Shown one piece after another: positions 44,317 to 55,578 of a DNA stretch of 64,000 nt. The position numbers and the translations under genes are program-made. Position 1 is the first letter of the stretch, and every line of letters begins with the position of its first letter. A model generated the notes under the pieces. The model made no database searches, was not told where the DNA came from, and saw only the letters and a program-made list of their open reading frames with translations. Source of the DNA: Triticum aestivum (lineage: Eukaryota > Streptophyta > Magnoliopsida > Poales > Poaceae); NCBI RefSeq assembly GCF_018294505.1, contig NC_057808.1:226855684-226919683 (forward strand), in the 5' to 3' direction.

Positions 44317-46303
44317 GTTGGCGCCCACCGTGGGGCCAGCGCACGGTGGTTTTGAGTTCTTGAAGGGCAACTTCGCAGGTATCAAGGGATACGCCATGGG
44401 CCGGATGACCAAGAGTCATCGCGGCAAGCTTTAGATCGATGACGCTGGCTGGGGCCCCGAGGCCGGCTCAATTGAGTATGGGTACCGGGTCCCCTTCGGC
44501 GGAATCTACGTCTTCATCGGCAAGATCGGCGAGTCGGGCCCTGAGCCGGACACCTGCACTGACATCATCGAGACGGCTCTGCGTGCATGACCCGCCAAGG
44601 TTCAAACCGTCGTGAAGCATGCCTTTGTTGGTTTCATCCATGGGGCAGAATTTGAGGAAGGATCTGTGTCTGGTGGTGAGACGGCCGTTTACTCTGATGG
44701 TGAGTTGTCAACCGGTGAGACCAATTCAATGTATCAACTGCAGGACGACCGGCTTGGGGGTTGTTCCGATGGCGACAGTATTCCGGACCCCTATGAGCCG
44801 CCGAACAGGGTTGCAATCTTCATGGCCGGTACACAACCGGTGCTCGGTTCGATGACCACCGCGGCTATGACCTCCAACTCAACGGCTGCAGCGACGGCTG
44901 GTGCTAGCGGCTCTGCGCGCCCGCCGGCTCAGGTCCTGACCGAGCTGTTGGATACTTTGGCGACTTTAATGGGGGCGGTGGTAACCCCGGAGACTCAAGA
45001 GCAGCGTAAAGTGGATGTCGCGAAGTTACGAGATGAGATAGCTCAAGCCAAGGAAGAACTGGCGGCTGAGAACGCTAGGATGGCCACGAAACGAGCTGCT
45101 TTGGACGCTCAGGCACAATAGATTCATGCAGAGTCTTTCCGGCTTACCTTGGATCAGAACGCTTCAAACGCCATCATGAGGAGGAGGCATCAGACCCATC
45201 TGCCCACAGAGTTTGAGGCTAGGAATATTTTTAACACGCCTAGGGTAGGGACCAGTGACCCGCCTGTGGTGAACCGGGCTGTTGAGACGCCCGTGACTGG
45301 AGCGCCGGTTCAGCCGCGTGCTGTGGATCCGCCTCGTTTGGATATGACTCCGCCTCAGCATGTTCCAACACTGTCGGGTCATTTTTCTAACCCTCTGGAT
45401 AATATGACTGCTGCGGCGACGCGATTGGCGGCTCTTCCCGGTGAAGGCGAGTCTCCAGCCGCGATGGAGATACAGAGGGTCGGAGAGCTTCTTCAGACAG
45501 CGGCGGATCAACAGGCGGCTTATTCGTACAACCATGAAAGGACTCATTCAACCCCTCGTCCAAGTCAGAGTTATAGCGGGCATATTGACTCGCCAGCAGT
45601 TTCAAGCAGTGAGTGGCGCCATAATCAGCCTCATAGGCATGAACCACGCGTGGTGGTAACGATGCTCAGGCGTTGGTGGATCAGGGTAGGGCACGTCGAG
45701 AGTCAGAGCTGGCGGCTCAACAGCGATCCCCGGCTTACCCATCAGCGTCTGTGGAGGCCGGAGTGACCTCTAGAACCCTTGGTGTGCCATGTTTAGTGCC
45801 GGCTCTACGTAATGAGCGCCTGCCTAAGGATTTCAAGGCCCCCGCAAAGTACCTAATTACACGGCGGATCAACCCCCAGAGGCCTGGATTGAAAGCTATG
45901 AGATGGCCATGGAGATGTTGGATGTTAGTGATGCTGCATGTGCTAAGTACTTCACCATGATGTTGGACGGGCCGGCTCATACTTGGTTGAAAGGACTGCC
46001 TGCTAACTCCGTTAGGTCATGGGCAAAGTTGAAAACGCGATTTATCCAAAAATTTAAAGATACGTGCAAGCAGCCTATGTCGATTCTGGATTTAGACTCT
46101 TGCGTCCAAGGTGAGGGCGAGTCAACAACCAATTGGGTGCGCCGGATTTCAGCCATTATACACTCATCGGACAGTATCAATGCCGAGTCAGTAGTCCTGA
46201 TGTTGGAGAAGAATTGTCGGTTCCTTCCCCTTAAGCAGAAGCTGGGGTGGCTTAAGCACCATTGCAATGATATGGGGGAGCTCATGGCGGCTCTTGTCAA
46301 ATA
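44261..46303 (+). pseudogene. Gag of the second family member, truncated
   Basis: ATG at 44261 lies 56 bp before the LTR end, exactly as in the other member. It reads through the primer site (SPRQLAPTVG) into GYAMGRMTKSHRGKL, GSIEYGYRVPFGG and YQLQDDRLGGCSDGDSIPDP, then the Gag core (MAMEMLDVSDAACAKYF, LGWLKHHCNDMGEL). Breaks: TAG at about 44433 and 45119, TGA at about 44588, and frameshifts near 45770-45900. It ends at ALVKY where the 46304 LTR starts. Confidence 0.8.
44317..44335 (+). other. Primer-binding site
   Basis: GTTGGCGCCCACCGTGGGG directly after the LTR end. Confidence 0.8.
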
Positions 46304-47182
46304 TGTCGGCGTCCTGGGAATGGGGGTCCCCAGACTTGCCTGCCTGCGGCCCATGGCGTGGCTCCACCAGCGGCCCCGTACGACCCATCTTCACCAACAA
46401 ACACTCAAGACCCTCGCGAGGCGGACGACACAAGACCTCCTCGGGAGCGGCCTCACCAGGCTGGCTCGCGAGGGGCAGAGAGATCAAGGCAAGGGACACC
46501 TCGCGAGGTTCCAGTGACGCAAGCCATGACGACTGGAGCCAGGCGGGCGCCAGGTGGCACCAGCGCGCGCAGTGTCCTCGTTTCCTCTTTGGTGCTAAAG
46601 GGGCAAGCGCAGGCGAGGAGTCCCGAGGCATCAGGAAAAGGTTTCCATATCGGTGCAACGAGACCAAGACTGGCAGGACGGCAAGATGGAGGTCACCGTG
46701 GAGCCCAAGACGGCGTCACCACCAGAGCCTTTGGCAGGCGAAGACTACTTTTGTCAGGATAACTTGTACCAGTTGTCCCCCTTCAAACTGCCGTTGTGGC
46801 ATCCCTTCCTGCTCAATATTTGGGGAGAAGAGCAGGCCTCTATAAATAGGACTAGCCACCATAGTAGGAGGCAACTGATTCAGATCATCCTCAGCCACGC
46901 AGGTTCACCAAGCACAAGAACACCTCACCTCAGGAGGCTGTTTTCCCCTTGTACTGTTCATCCTCAGCCCAAGAGGCAATCCACCACACCACACTGGAGT
47001 AGGGTATTACACCACAACGGTGGCCCGAACCAGTATAAATCTTGTGTCTCTTGTGTTGCGAGTTCGTCGAGCTAGGCTTTGAGATCACGGTGAGGCTGAG
47101 GGCGTGGTTAGGTAGGGAGAGATCTTCGCGCGCACCCCAGTGTTCGAACCTCAAGGGTTTTGCCGGAACCCGAAATCCGACA
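46304..47182 (+). repeat. 5' LTR of the pol-deleted Gypsy
   Basis: 879 bp. TATA box TATAAATA at 46841-46848. Contains repeated CTCGCGAGG palindromes. Confidence 0.85.
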
Positions 47183-47255
47183 TTTGGCGCGCCAGGTAGG
47201 GGTGCGCCGAAGCTTTCCTTCCGCCGATCCGCATCCCATCGCTTCGTTGCATCCA

Positions 47256-49990
47256 TGGTGGACGCTCGTCGAGCTCGCGCTGAGCGCCGGGCCGCCCTCG
47301 CTGCCCGCTTCGCTCAGACGGCCCCTGTCGGCGAGCCTCCCCGTCATTCTTCTTCGCCTGCCGCCAACGCCGCCACCGGCCCGGCGGGAAACGAGCAACA
47401 AGCGTCCTCGCTGCACCCCTCAGTGCGGCGGGACGGCCGCACCGCCACCCCGTCGCTGACTCCGGGCGGCTCGTCGTCTCACGCTCGTCGTGCTCCCACG
47501 GACGCGTAGGTCGTGCTGCTCATGGCACGCGAGCTCTTGCGCTACCGCCCCGTCGACGACCTCTACAAGGACTGGCTGGACCGCATCGCCGAGCTCGTCA
47601 GCGCCGCAAGGGGCTCCCCCGCGCCATCCCTCTCGCTGCCTCGCCCTCCGCCAGCTGCGGGCGACGTGGCTCATGGAGCGCCACCACCGCCGCCTCCGCA
47701 CCAAGACGGCGTTCTGGTGCCAAGGCGCGCGGCCCCCCGGCGCGACCCACCGCGTCGGGCACCTGCGCGAGAAGAAGGAAGCTGCCAAGAAGTTCCTCGT
47801 CCGCAAGAAAACGCTCCCGCGCTCCCAGCACCACTACGACAAGACCGTGCGCCGCCTGCGGTGGCGGTGCGCGGACATCAAGGGCAGGCTCCACATCAGC
47901 AAAGGGTCCCGGTGGCCACCGCGGGCTGCCGCGCCTTCACCCCTGAGCTGCGTAGCGTCGCATGGCCGGGCAAGTTCAAGCCAGACCTGCCTCCTTGCTA
48001 CGACGGCACCTGCGACCCCGCGGAGTTCCTGCAGCTTTACGAGCTGAGCATCGAGGCGGCCAACGGCGACGAAAAAGTCATGGCGAACTGGTTCCCCATG
48101 GCTCTCAAGGATGGCGCTCGTTCGTGGCTCCTGAACCTGCCCCCGGGCTCCATCTCCTCCTGGAACGAGATGTGCGACCGCTTCGTCGCCAACTTCCAGG
48201 GCACTCGTGACCGCCCTCCGGCCGCGGGTGACCTGCGCCGCATCAAGCAGCAGCCCGGAGAGACCCTCTAGAAGTACATCCAGTGCTTCAACAATGTTTG
48301 CCTCAAGATCCCCAAGGTGACAGATGAGGCCATCATCTCCGCGTTTTCTGATGGCGTCCGCGACGTCAAGATGAAGGAGGAGCTCGCCATCCATGAGGAG
48401 TTGTGCACAACCTTGGAGTTGTTCAACCTGGCGACCAAGGGCGCAAGAGCTGAGGAAGGGCGCCTTTCCCTCCTCGAGCTCCCAGCTGCTGACCCCGAGG
48501 AGAAGAAGGCCAAGGCCAAGGACGTGAAGCGCAAGGGAGTGGCCGTGCTTGCAGCGAAGCCAAAGACGTAGCGCGGCCGAGACATTCCCGAGTCGTCCAA
48601 GAGGAGCTGTCCGTCCTGCGCCTTCTACAACGTCCACAGTCACAACACCAATGACTGTCAAGAACTCAGGGCCATTCGGGACAGACGTCTCGGTCGACGC
48701 CCCGAGCGCAACGACTGGGGCTACGGCCGAGGAGGAGGACGTGGCGGAGGATGTTGGGACGATCGTGGCCCATGCCAGGAGTGGCGCAACCGGCCTTGCG
48801 AGGACCGCTGGCAGGACCAACCTCACGAGGACCGCCCTTAGGGCAATGCTGGACTTCCACCGCTGCCGCTGCCGCCACCGCCAAGAAGGAACGACGACCA
48901 CCATTGGGACGAGGGGGCTGGGGGCTTCCAGGAGCCGCGCGCTATCGCCTGCATCTTGGGCGGAGCTCAGGCCCCAGCCTCTCAGCGTATCTTCAAATAG
49001 TTTGCTCGCGAGGTGAACGCAGTCCTCCCCAGGCTCGAGGCCACACACCCGCTTAGGTGGTCCAAGTGCGCCATCACTTTCAGCTCAGCAGATCAGCTCA
49101 AGTGCGCGGCCACCGCTGGCGCCCTCCCGATGCTTTGCTCGCCTGTCATCACCAATGTGCAAGTCGCCAAGACCCTCATCAACGGCGGCGCAGGGCTTAA
49201 TGTCCTGTCCGTCGAGACGTTCGACAACCTCCAAGTGCCGTACGATCAGCTTCAGCCTACCAAGCCTTTCTCTGGAGTAACCCACAGCTCCACCACCCCG
49301 ATAGGGCAGGTCCGCCTCCCTGTCACCTTTGGGCAGCGCGACAACTACCGCACCGAGCTCATCAACTTCGACGTCGCCCACATCCGTCTGCCGTACAACG
49401 CCATCCTCGGGTATCTGGCCCTGGCCAAGTTCATGGCAGTGACACACCACGGCTACAACGTCCTCGAGATGCCAGGGAGCGGCGGGATCATCACAGTCCC
49501 CTGCGGAGAAAGAGATGTGGTGTGCTCCCTCGAGCGCGCCTTCCAAGCAGCGTCAATCGAAGACCCCGACAGCAATGCAACACAGTACCCTCCTGAGGTC
49601 GTCCCCAAGAAGAAGAAGCTACTCCGCACAGGGCCTCAGGAGAGCGGCACCGCAAGTGGTGCCTCGTCAGGATCGGCGCCCGCGCCTGGGGCGCCTCCCT
49701 CCCTCGCATAGGAAGGCGCGCCCGGTGCCCTCATCGGGCAGGGCTCGGGGGCTCTCTTCTGGAGGGCCTCCGACCTGGCCAATATCACGAGGGAGGCGCT
49801 CAGGCACCACGTGGAGGCGTGCTTCACAGCACGGTTCCCTTAGGAGGACACCGGACGAGGAGCGCCCAGCACTCAGGAGTTCATTGCCAAGACCACTCAG
49901 GAACTGCATGATGCGAGAGCCATGCGCGGCGACCGCCGCGGCTCCCCATCCAGGCGAGGATGGCGGGCTGCGTGTCTGCATCGACATCCC
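47256..49990 (+). pseudogene. Gag-protease frame with seven in-frame TAG codons
   Basis: From ATG 47256 (VDARRARAERRAALAARF) a single frame continues to about 49960, interrupted only by TAG at 47507, 48269, 48569, 48839, 48998, 49709 and 49841. No TAA or TGA occurs. It holds Gag (FKPDLPPCYDGTCDPAEFLQ, about 47970; WLLNLPPGSISSWNEM, about 48127), an RG/RW-rich nucleic-acid-binding region (about 48690-48830) with a possible CPSC...HNTNDC zinc site (48610-48660), and a retropepsin-like domain (TLINGGAGLNVLS, about 49170). There the catalytic Asp appears as Asn. All TAG codons sit where CAG (Gln) would make sense, such as ETLQKYIQ and IFKQFAREV. The part between 47600 and 47900 may also be frameshifted. 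Confidence 0.75.
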
Positions 49991-50246
49991 AGGGCTCAAC
50001 AGGGCCGCATATCAGGAGCTCTTCTGGCCTTCGCGCGTGGGACGCTGCGAGGGCCCACCTCACAGCTACATTTGCATGCCTTTTGGCCTGCTGAGCGTGG
50101 CGTCCGCCTTCCAGCGCAACCCGCGGAGCATCCTGGCGGCTCAGGAGGCCAGGCGTCACGCAGTCCTGGCGAAAATGGAGACGGTCCTCAGGGAACCGCC
50201 TGGGCCCCCAGAGCCTCCCGAGGCTCAGGCTCCCGGTGGCTCGTGA
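49960..50246 (+). pseudogene. Reverse transcriptase stub with internal deletion
   Basis: In a different frame from Gag, EDGGLRVCIDIPGLNRA (RT motif before the active site) is followed within about 25 residues by YICMPFGLLSVASAFQR. The catalytic Asp pair region and the rest of pol are absent. This marks an internal deletion in the element. Confidence 0.7.
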
Positions 50247-50837
50247 GGAGCAACCCCTTCGCCACGCATCTTCAGCTGCCCCAACATTCCTTCAACAACA
50301 GAACCAGGTGACATTTTCCAAGTTTATTTAGCTGGGAGCGCCCCTCAGGCTGCATCATTCCCAGGCCGCATGGGTCCGTCCTTGCGGCATGTATCCTTTT
50401 ATGCCTTTAGCTTACTCTGTTGGGGGCGCCCCTCGGGCTGCATCATCCCCAAGCCGCTCGGGTCCGGCCCAGCGGCATGTATCGTTCTTGCGTTTACCTA
50501 ATCCCGTTTGCTTTTCATACATAATCTATCTATGACCATCACCTCCTTAATTGTCACCTACCACGGGAGCTGCTCACGCTGGCATGGCGCTTGTGCTTGG
50601 GTCCGTCCCTACAACGTCGACAAATCTGAGCGGTCGAGCTATGACCCGCGGCACGCCCCGTGTGCGTCACCTCACCAGGCCCTCAGTGCCATCATTCTCT
50701 TACGGAGCGACCAGTGGCCGGCCGGCAATCACAGTGGCAATATGTGCCCCTCCTTGCGCTGACTTGCAGGAACCTCCCGAGGACAACCGCAGGCGGTACC
50801 ACGGGCTCCTACTTCTTCTCCCACGCGATTCGCTTGC

Positions 50838-51330
50838 GCGTTAAAAGGGGGGCTCCTGAGCATCGCAACTCAGGAGCTCTTACTGGCTCTCCAGCCCTCA
50901 CCCCCTGGCCTTGACCACGGCATCGCGACCTGGCATACCAGCGGCAGCTGAGCTCGCTCGAGGACCAGGACCTGAGGACGTAGAGCACGAAGGAGAGCAT
51001 GGAGAAGAGGGGGGAGCACGCACGGACCTGACCTAGCTGCGCCACGGCCGCCGACGCACGAGTCTGGCACAACGCAAGGAACCAACTCAGGATTACCCAG
51101 ATAAGTCTTGCGCTCGGGTCAACCGATTGCCACAGCATAGGATTCTCACTTGCCGCAGCCCTGTTGCGGCAAGGTCGCCTCCCTTTCTTACCTCTCGGTG
51201 GCCTCTTGCGCGTTAAAGGGGACCTCCTGAGCATCGCGTCTCAGGAGCTCTTACTGGACCTTGGGCCACTCACCTCCTGGCCTTGACCACGGCATCGCGA
51301 CCTGGCATACCAGCGACGGCTGCAGCCTGC
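50838..51330 (+). repeat. Direct repeat in the 3' region, about 120 bp, two copies
   Basis: 50838-50960 and 51208-51330 share CGCGTTAAA...CTCCTGAGCATCGC, CTCAGGAGCTCTTACTGG and CTTGACCACGGCATCGCGAC in the same order, 370 bp apart. A second pair of about 85 bp (GGGCGCCCCTCGGGCTGCAT and relatives) is at about 50334-50400 and 50421-50490. Confidence 0.75.
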
Positions 51331-51793
51331 CTGGGGACCGGGACCTGTCAGCATAGAGCACCAAGCCGTCGCGAGGATAGAAAGGGGAGACTGAGCCGAA
51401 ACAGGACACGCGCCCGCACAATTTCATAATCAGGATAATATCAACAAAAGACATTACAAGCTCTTTACACACCCCCGCGGGGTTCTTCTCGATTCCTCGC
51501 AGGGAACAAAAGAAAGGAAATTCAAGGAGCCCTATCTACACACGCTAACGCAGCCGACGCCATCATCAACAGTGGGCCATGGGAGGCCGGCGCCAACCCC
51601 ATCCAGATCAGCGGCGGCGGCGGCCGGACGCTACGGCCTTGCTCCGTGTGCGGCGAGAGCTCGAGGGCACGTAGCTGTCGTCGCTCGTCTTCGGAGTCTT
51701 AGGGCTCGGGAGAGTCGCTGGACTCCCAAGCGTCGCTGCTACTGCTGCTGGAGGAACCGCTGGCGAGGCAGTCCTGGCGGCACTGTCCGGGGT

Positions 51794-52470
51794 TGTTGGT
51801 GTCTTGGGAACGGGGGTCCCCAGACTTGCCTGCCTGCGGCCCACGGCGTGGCTCTCCCAGCGGCCCCGTACGGCCCATCTTCAGCAACCAACACTCAAGA
51901 CCCTCGCGAGGGGCCAAGCCTCGCGAGGCGGACGACACAAGACCTACTTGGGAGCGGCCTCACCAGGCTGGCTCGCGAGGGGCGGAGATATCAAGGCAAG
52001 GAACACCTCGCGAGGTTCAAGTGACGCAAGCCATGACGAATGGAGCCAGGCGGGCACCAGCGCGCGCAGTGTCCTCATTTCCTCTTTGGTGCTAAAGGGG
52101 CAAGCGCAGGCGAGGAGTCCCGAGGCATCAAGCAAAGGTTTGCATATCGGTGCAACAAGACCAAGACCAGCAGGACGGAGGTCACCGTGGAGCCCAAGAC
52201 GGCGTCACCATCAGAGCCTTTGGCAGGCGAAGACTACTTTTGTCAGGATAGCTTGTACTAGTTGTCTCCCTTCAAACTGGCCGTTGTGGCATCCCTTCCC
52301 GCTCAATATTTGGGAAGAGGACCAAGGCCTCTATAAATCGGACTAGCCACCACAGTAGGAGGCAACTGATTGAGACCATCCTCACCCGCACCAGTTCATC
52401 GAGCACAAGAACACCTCTCCTTAGGAGGCAGTTCTTCCCTTGTACTGTTCATCATCAGCCCAAGAGCCAA
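51794..52470 (+). repeat. 3' LTR of the pol-deleted Gypsy, truncated
   Basis: Aligns with 46304-46975. It has an extra 16-bp tandem copy around CCTCGCGAGG (51903-51930) and a damaged TATA box (TATAAATC). It stops matching after CAGCCCAAGAG at about 52470. Confidence 0.8.
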
Positions 52471-53285
52471 ATGTGAATACGAAGAATTGCAGCAAAAAGA
52501 ACACCCACTGATTTTCGATGTCGGCAAGTGTGTGAGGGACGAGAGGGAGGCACATGCAATACAATTGGAGACAAAATTATGGTCACCAAATAAAGAGAAC
52601 AAAAGATGGAAACAAGATATCCCCTTTCAGCTTCGAATTAATTGCTAGGAGGTCCGATACAGAAACAGGTGCAAAATTCACATACACACTTTAAATAAAG
52701 CAAATAAATACAGGTTGGAGTGTTGGTTACATGTGCTTTCCAAACTATATACTCCGGGCCCTGACTCGCAGTGACCGAGTCGATATCCTCAAAACAATAT
52801 GGTGGTTGTTTCTGCGAGTTTCCAAATAGTCTTTTATAGGAAAGTTAGGGAAATGCATGTTTTGACCTCCAACCTTAGGTTGGACCTACATGTGTCTTTT
52901 TATACCCTTGTTAGTCGTGACTTCAAGGGGGGGCACGTTTGAAATAAACCTAGAACTAGAACGAATTACTACAAGCATTCATCTAAATTCAACATATTCC
53001 TCTTTGAATCGTCATGAATATTTACCCCCTCCAAGTTCGCATTGATCTGGACCTTTACTACTGTAAGTCAATTGCTATATGTTGTTCCACTGGGAATTGG
53101 GAGATTGCAAAACCTCTTCGTGGTCAGCGGCAATGTGCGCAAGTGTGTGGTGTTGCGAATATCTATAGGGTTGAAGATCCGTTGCATTGGCAATGGGGGA
53201 ACAACCGGAGAGTTCGTGAGTGTCTCACAAATTATCCAACAAGTTCATCATCGACACCATCTACTCACTGAGAAGATTGGGTGAC
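52471..53285. other. Unassigned sequence
   Basis: AT-richer than the element to its left. A frame at 52470-52648 (KCEYEELQQKEHPLIFDVG...) and one at 53014-53271 have no family resemblance I can name. No LTR, TIR or tail boundary was found. Confidence 0.4.
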
Positions 53286-54422
53286 TGAAAGAACATGCGG
53301 ATCCCCCATGTTTGGTTTTGGTAATTGATGACAAACTCTATGGACTAATGGTTTCCTTGAGTTCTATTTGAAGGATTTGTCTATAGGCTTTTCTTGAAGT
53401 CCATGTGTTGGTTTCAAGGAGTTTATGAGATGACCAATGTGCTATTCAAGGAATTATCCAAAGAGTGGTCATGTAGAAGACATGATACAAGGTTGATGAA
53501 GACTAAGTCAAAGAGTGAATCAAGTTGATCAACACACAAAGTGCACAAGATGTACCGAGAGGGATCAAGTGAACCCATGGTATGGTAAGCATTGCCCATT
53601 ACGCTTTGTGTACTAACCCATGGTCTACGTGTGAGTTCTATGTGGAGTTAGGTATGTTTGCATGGGTTTGCATCAAGAGGAAGATCTCATACAACCCATG
53701 CAGGATGACTTCAAGTGGTGATCATTATCAAGATTGCGGTGTGCAAGTTCAAGTGAAGCATCACGAGATCATCCTTGAAGCTTGCCGTTCATTGTGGTGT
53801 CAATGGACTTGTGAAGATGTGCCGAAGAATGACTCACCCATAGTGGAGTATGGGGGAGCAATCAACTAGTCTTCATCGAGCCAACGCAGTCAAGAAAGGT
53901 GGTCCATCTTGAGGAGGACAAGATCGTCATCATCTAGCTCAAGTGGACTATGCACAAGGCAAAGGTTTGCCCTTGATAGGTTTTCTAGTTTACCAGTCTC
54001 ATGGTGGTAGTTGGGAGACCGGTTTATAGGATCGATTGCCATACTATCAAGGGGGGCTCTCAAGTGAGTAGCTTAATCTTATCATTCATAGAGAGATCAA
54101 ACCATTGCATCCTTGCATCATCTTTCTTGGTTCTTGTTTGGTGTTTCTCTCTGTGAGTTTTAGAGCTTATGGTCATCTTCATGACAAGCTCGAGTTCATT
54201 GAAAACGGAGTTCACATGCATCTTCTATGATTTTTTCGATGTTGGAGGTTATGCTGGTTCTTCTCTTTTGGAGGTTTCACTCCTCTATATCGTAGGCATA
54301 CCTCCCCTGCCTCTTCTTACTATAACAAGCTTGAGTCTGCTCAATTCGGAGCTCATTTGCAGAAGTTGTGGCAGTTCAGGCTTTTGTATCCTCTGGTTTC
54401 TCTGTTGTGTTCCTGAAGGCCT

Positions 54423-54900
54423 CAAGCGGCGGTACCGCTCTCCTGAGCGGTAGTACCACTTGTAAGCGGAAGTACCGCGGCCCTGTGTCGTGCGTAGTAC
54501 CGTTGCTTCCGGGGATGCATTTTTTCAGGTCGGGTTGCGCGGCAGTGGAACGGTAGTATGAGCGGTAGTACCGCCCATGCACTACCGCTCCACTTCCGCT
54601 CCCCTCCAAGACCCTGTGTGCTCCCAACGGTTGTAGGGCGGCAGTGGGTGTGCGGCACTACAGCCTCTAAGCGGTAGCACCGCTCCTTTGAGCGGCAGTA
54701 CTTCCTCTAAGCGGTAGCACCGCTCCTTCGAGCGGTAGTACCGCTGGTGCGGCTCTGCTTCACCCCATCTGTCCTGCTCTGCCTCCTTAGTGCCCTGAGC
54801 TGCAACCCCCGCGGTAGTATCGCTCTGGCGGCACTACCGGCTCGTGGTCTCCCACCATTGCATTTCTCTATGTGCACTACCGCCCGGGTACCGCACGTGT
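54423..54900. repeat. Interspersed 13-bp palindrome cluster
   Basis: About a dozen perfect or near copies of GCGGTAGTACCGC (palindromic around its central base) and half-sites within 480 bp, at irregular spacing of about 12-60 bp just upstream of the TATA box. Confidence 0.85.
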
Positions 54901-54937
54901 GCGGGCCGAGCACATAACGGTTGGATTCGGGAGGTCT

Positions 54938-54945
54938 TATAAAAG
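54938..54945 (+). promoter_or_regulatory. TATA box of the solo LTR
   Basis: TATAAAAG followed by a G- and CT-rich stretch, about 40 bp after the end of the palindrome cluster. Confidence 0.6.
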
Positions 54946-55475
54946 GGGGTCTTCCCCATTAAACCCTATCCTTTTAGCTCGTGTTCTTCCCCCATTGTTG
55001 ACCTTCTTCGAGCTTGCTATCTCTCAATCCCTCCATGGATTCTTGCTAGTTTTTGGAGGAAAAGAGAGAGGAGATCTAGATCTACGTTTCCACCAACCAC
55101 TTTCTCCTCTATGTGAGGCGAACCCCTTGGATCTAGATCTTGGAGTTCTTGGTGTTCTCCTTCTTGTTCTTCCTCTCCTTTTCTTCCATAGCTTTCGTTG
55201 CTTTGGTAGGATTTGAGAGTGAGGGACTTGGGCACTCTGTATGCCCTTGCCATTGCATTAGTTGCATCGGTTTGAGTTCTCCATGGTGATACGTGGAAGT
55301 TACAAGTTGAGAAGATTATTACTCTTGGGTGCTTGGTAACCTAGAGCTTGTTCCTCTTGGGTGCTTGGGCGCCCTAGACGGTTGGTGGTGTTCGGAGCTC
55401 AATCATTGTGGTGTAAAGCTCCGGGCAAGCGTCGGGGTCTCCAATTAGGTTGTGTAGATCGCCCTGAGCAATTTG

Positions 55476-55578
55476 ACGGGTACCGGTGACCGCCCCCAAG
55501 GGTTGCCAAAGTGTACGGGTTCGGTGACCGCCCCCAAGGGTTGTCATTTGTACGGGTTCGGTGACCGCCCTCAAGGGT
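55476..55578 (+). repeat. Tandem repeat, three copies of about 37 bp
   Basis: Unit: GGTGACCGCCCCCAAGGGTT preceded by TACGGGTTC. Copies start at about 55476, 55513 and 55551, with a few differences. Confidence 0.85.

Larger units (their letters stand above)
43802..46303 (+). mobile_element. Second member of the antisense-gene Gypsy family, truncated
   Basis: LTR 43802-44316 (515 bp), primer site, and Gag up to 46303, where another LTR element begins (46304). Its Gag is clearly homologous to that at 38107-41131. The remaining Gag, all of pol and the 3' LTR are absent from the right side of the inserted element, so a deletion is likely. Confidence 0.85.
46304..52470 (+). mobile_element. GC-rich, pol-deleted Gypsy element
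   Basis: 5' LTR 46304-47182 (TGTCGGCGTC...AATCCGACA), primer site TTTGGCGCGCCAGGTAGG (47183-47200), Gag-protease, a stub of RT, a repeat-bearing 3' region and a 3' LTR from 51794 (TGTTGGTGTC) that breaks off at about 52470 after some 677 bp. Most of RT and all of RNase H and integrase are missing, so this is a deletion derivative that would depend on a partner. The right-hand truncation removes the target duplication. Confidence 0.85.

Noticed and set aside
46267..46845. Overlapping ORFs at the start of the pol-deleted Gypsy LTR
   Set aside because: They run from the end of a broken Gag into LTR sequence; the protein-like text stops at 46303.
47834..49048. 404-residue minus-strand ORF
   Set aside because: A GC-rich shadow of the Gag frame on the plus strand, with no domain resemblance and biased Leu/Val/Ala composition.
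54423..54900. CRISPR-like array suggested by repeated short palindromes
   Set aside because: The spacing is irregular, the spacers contain further half-sites and the context is a plant LTR.
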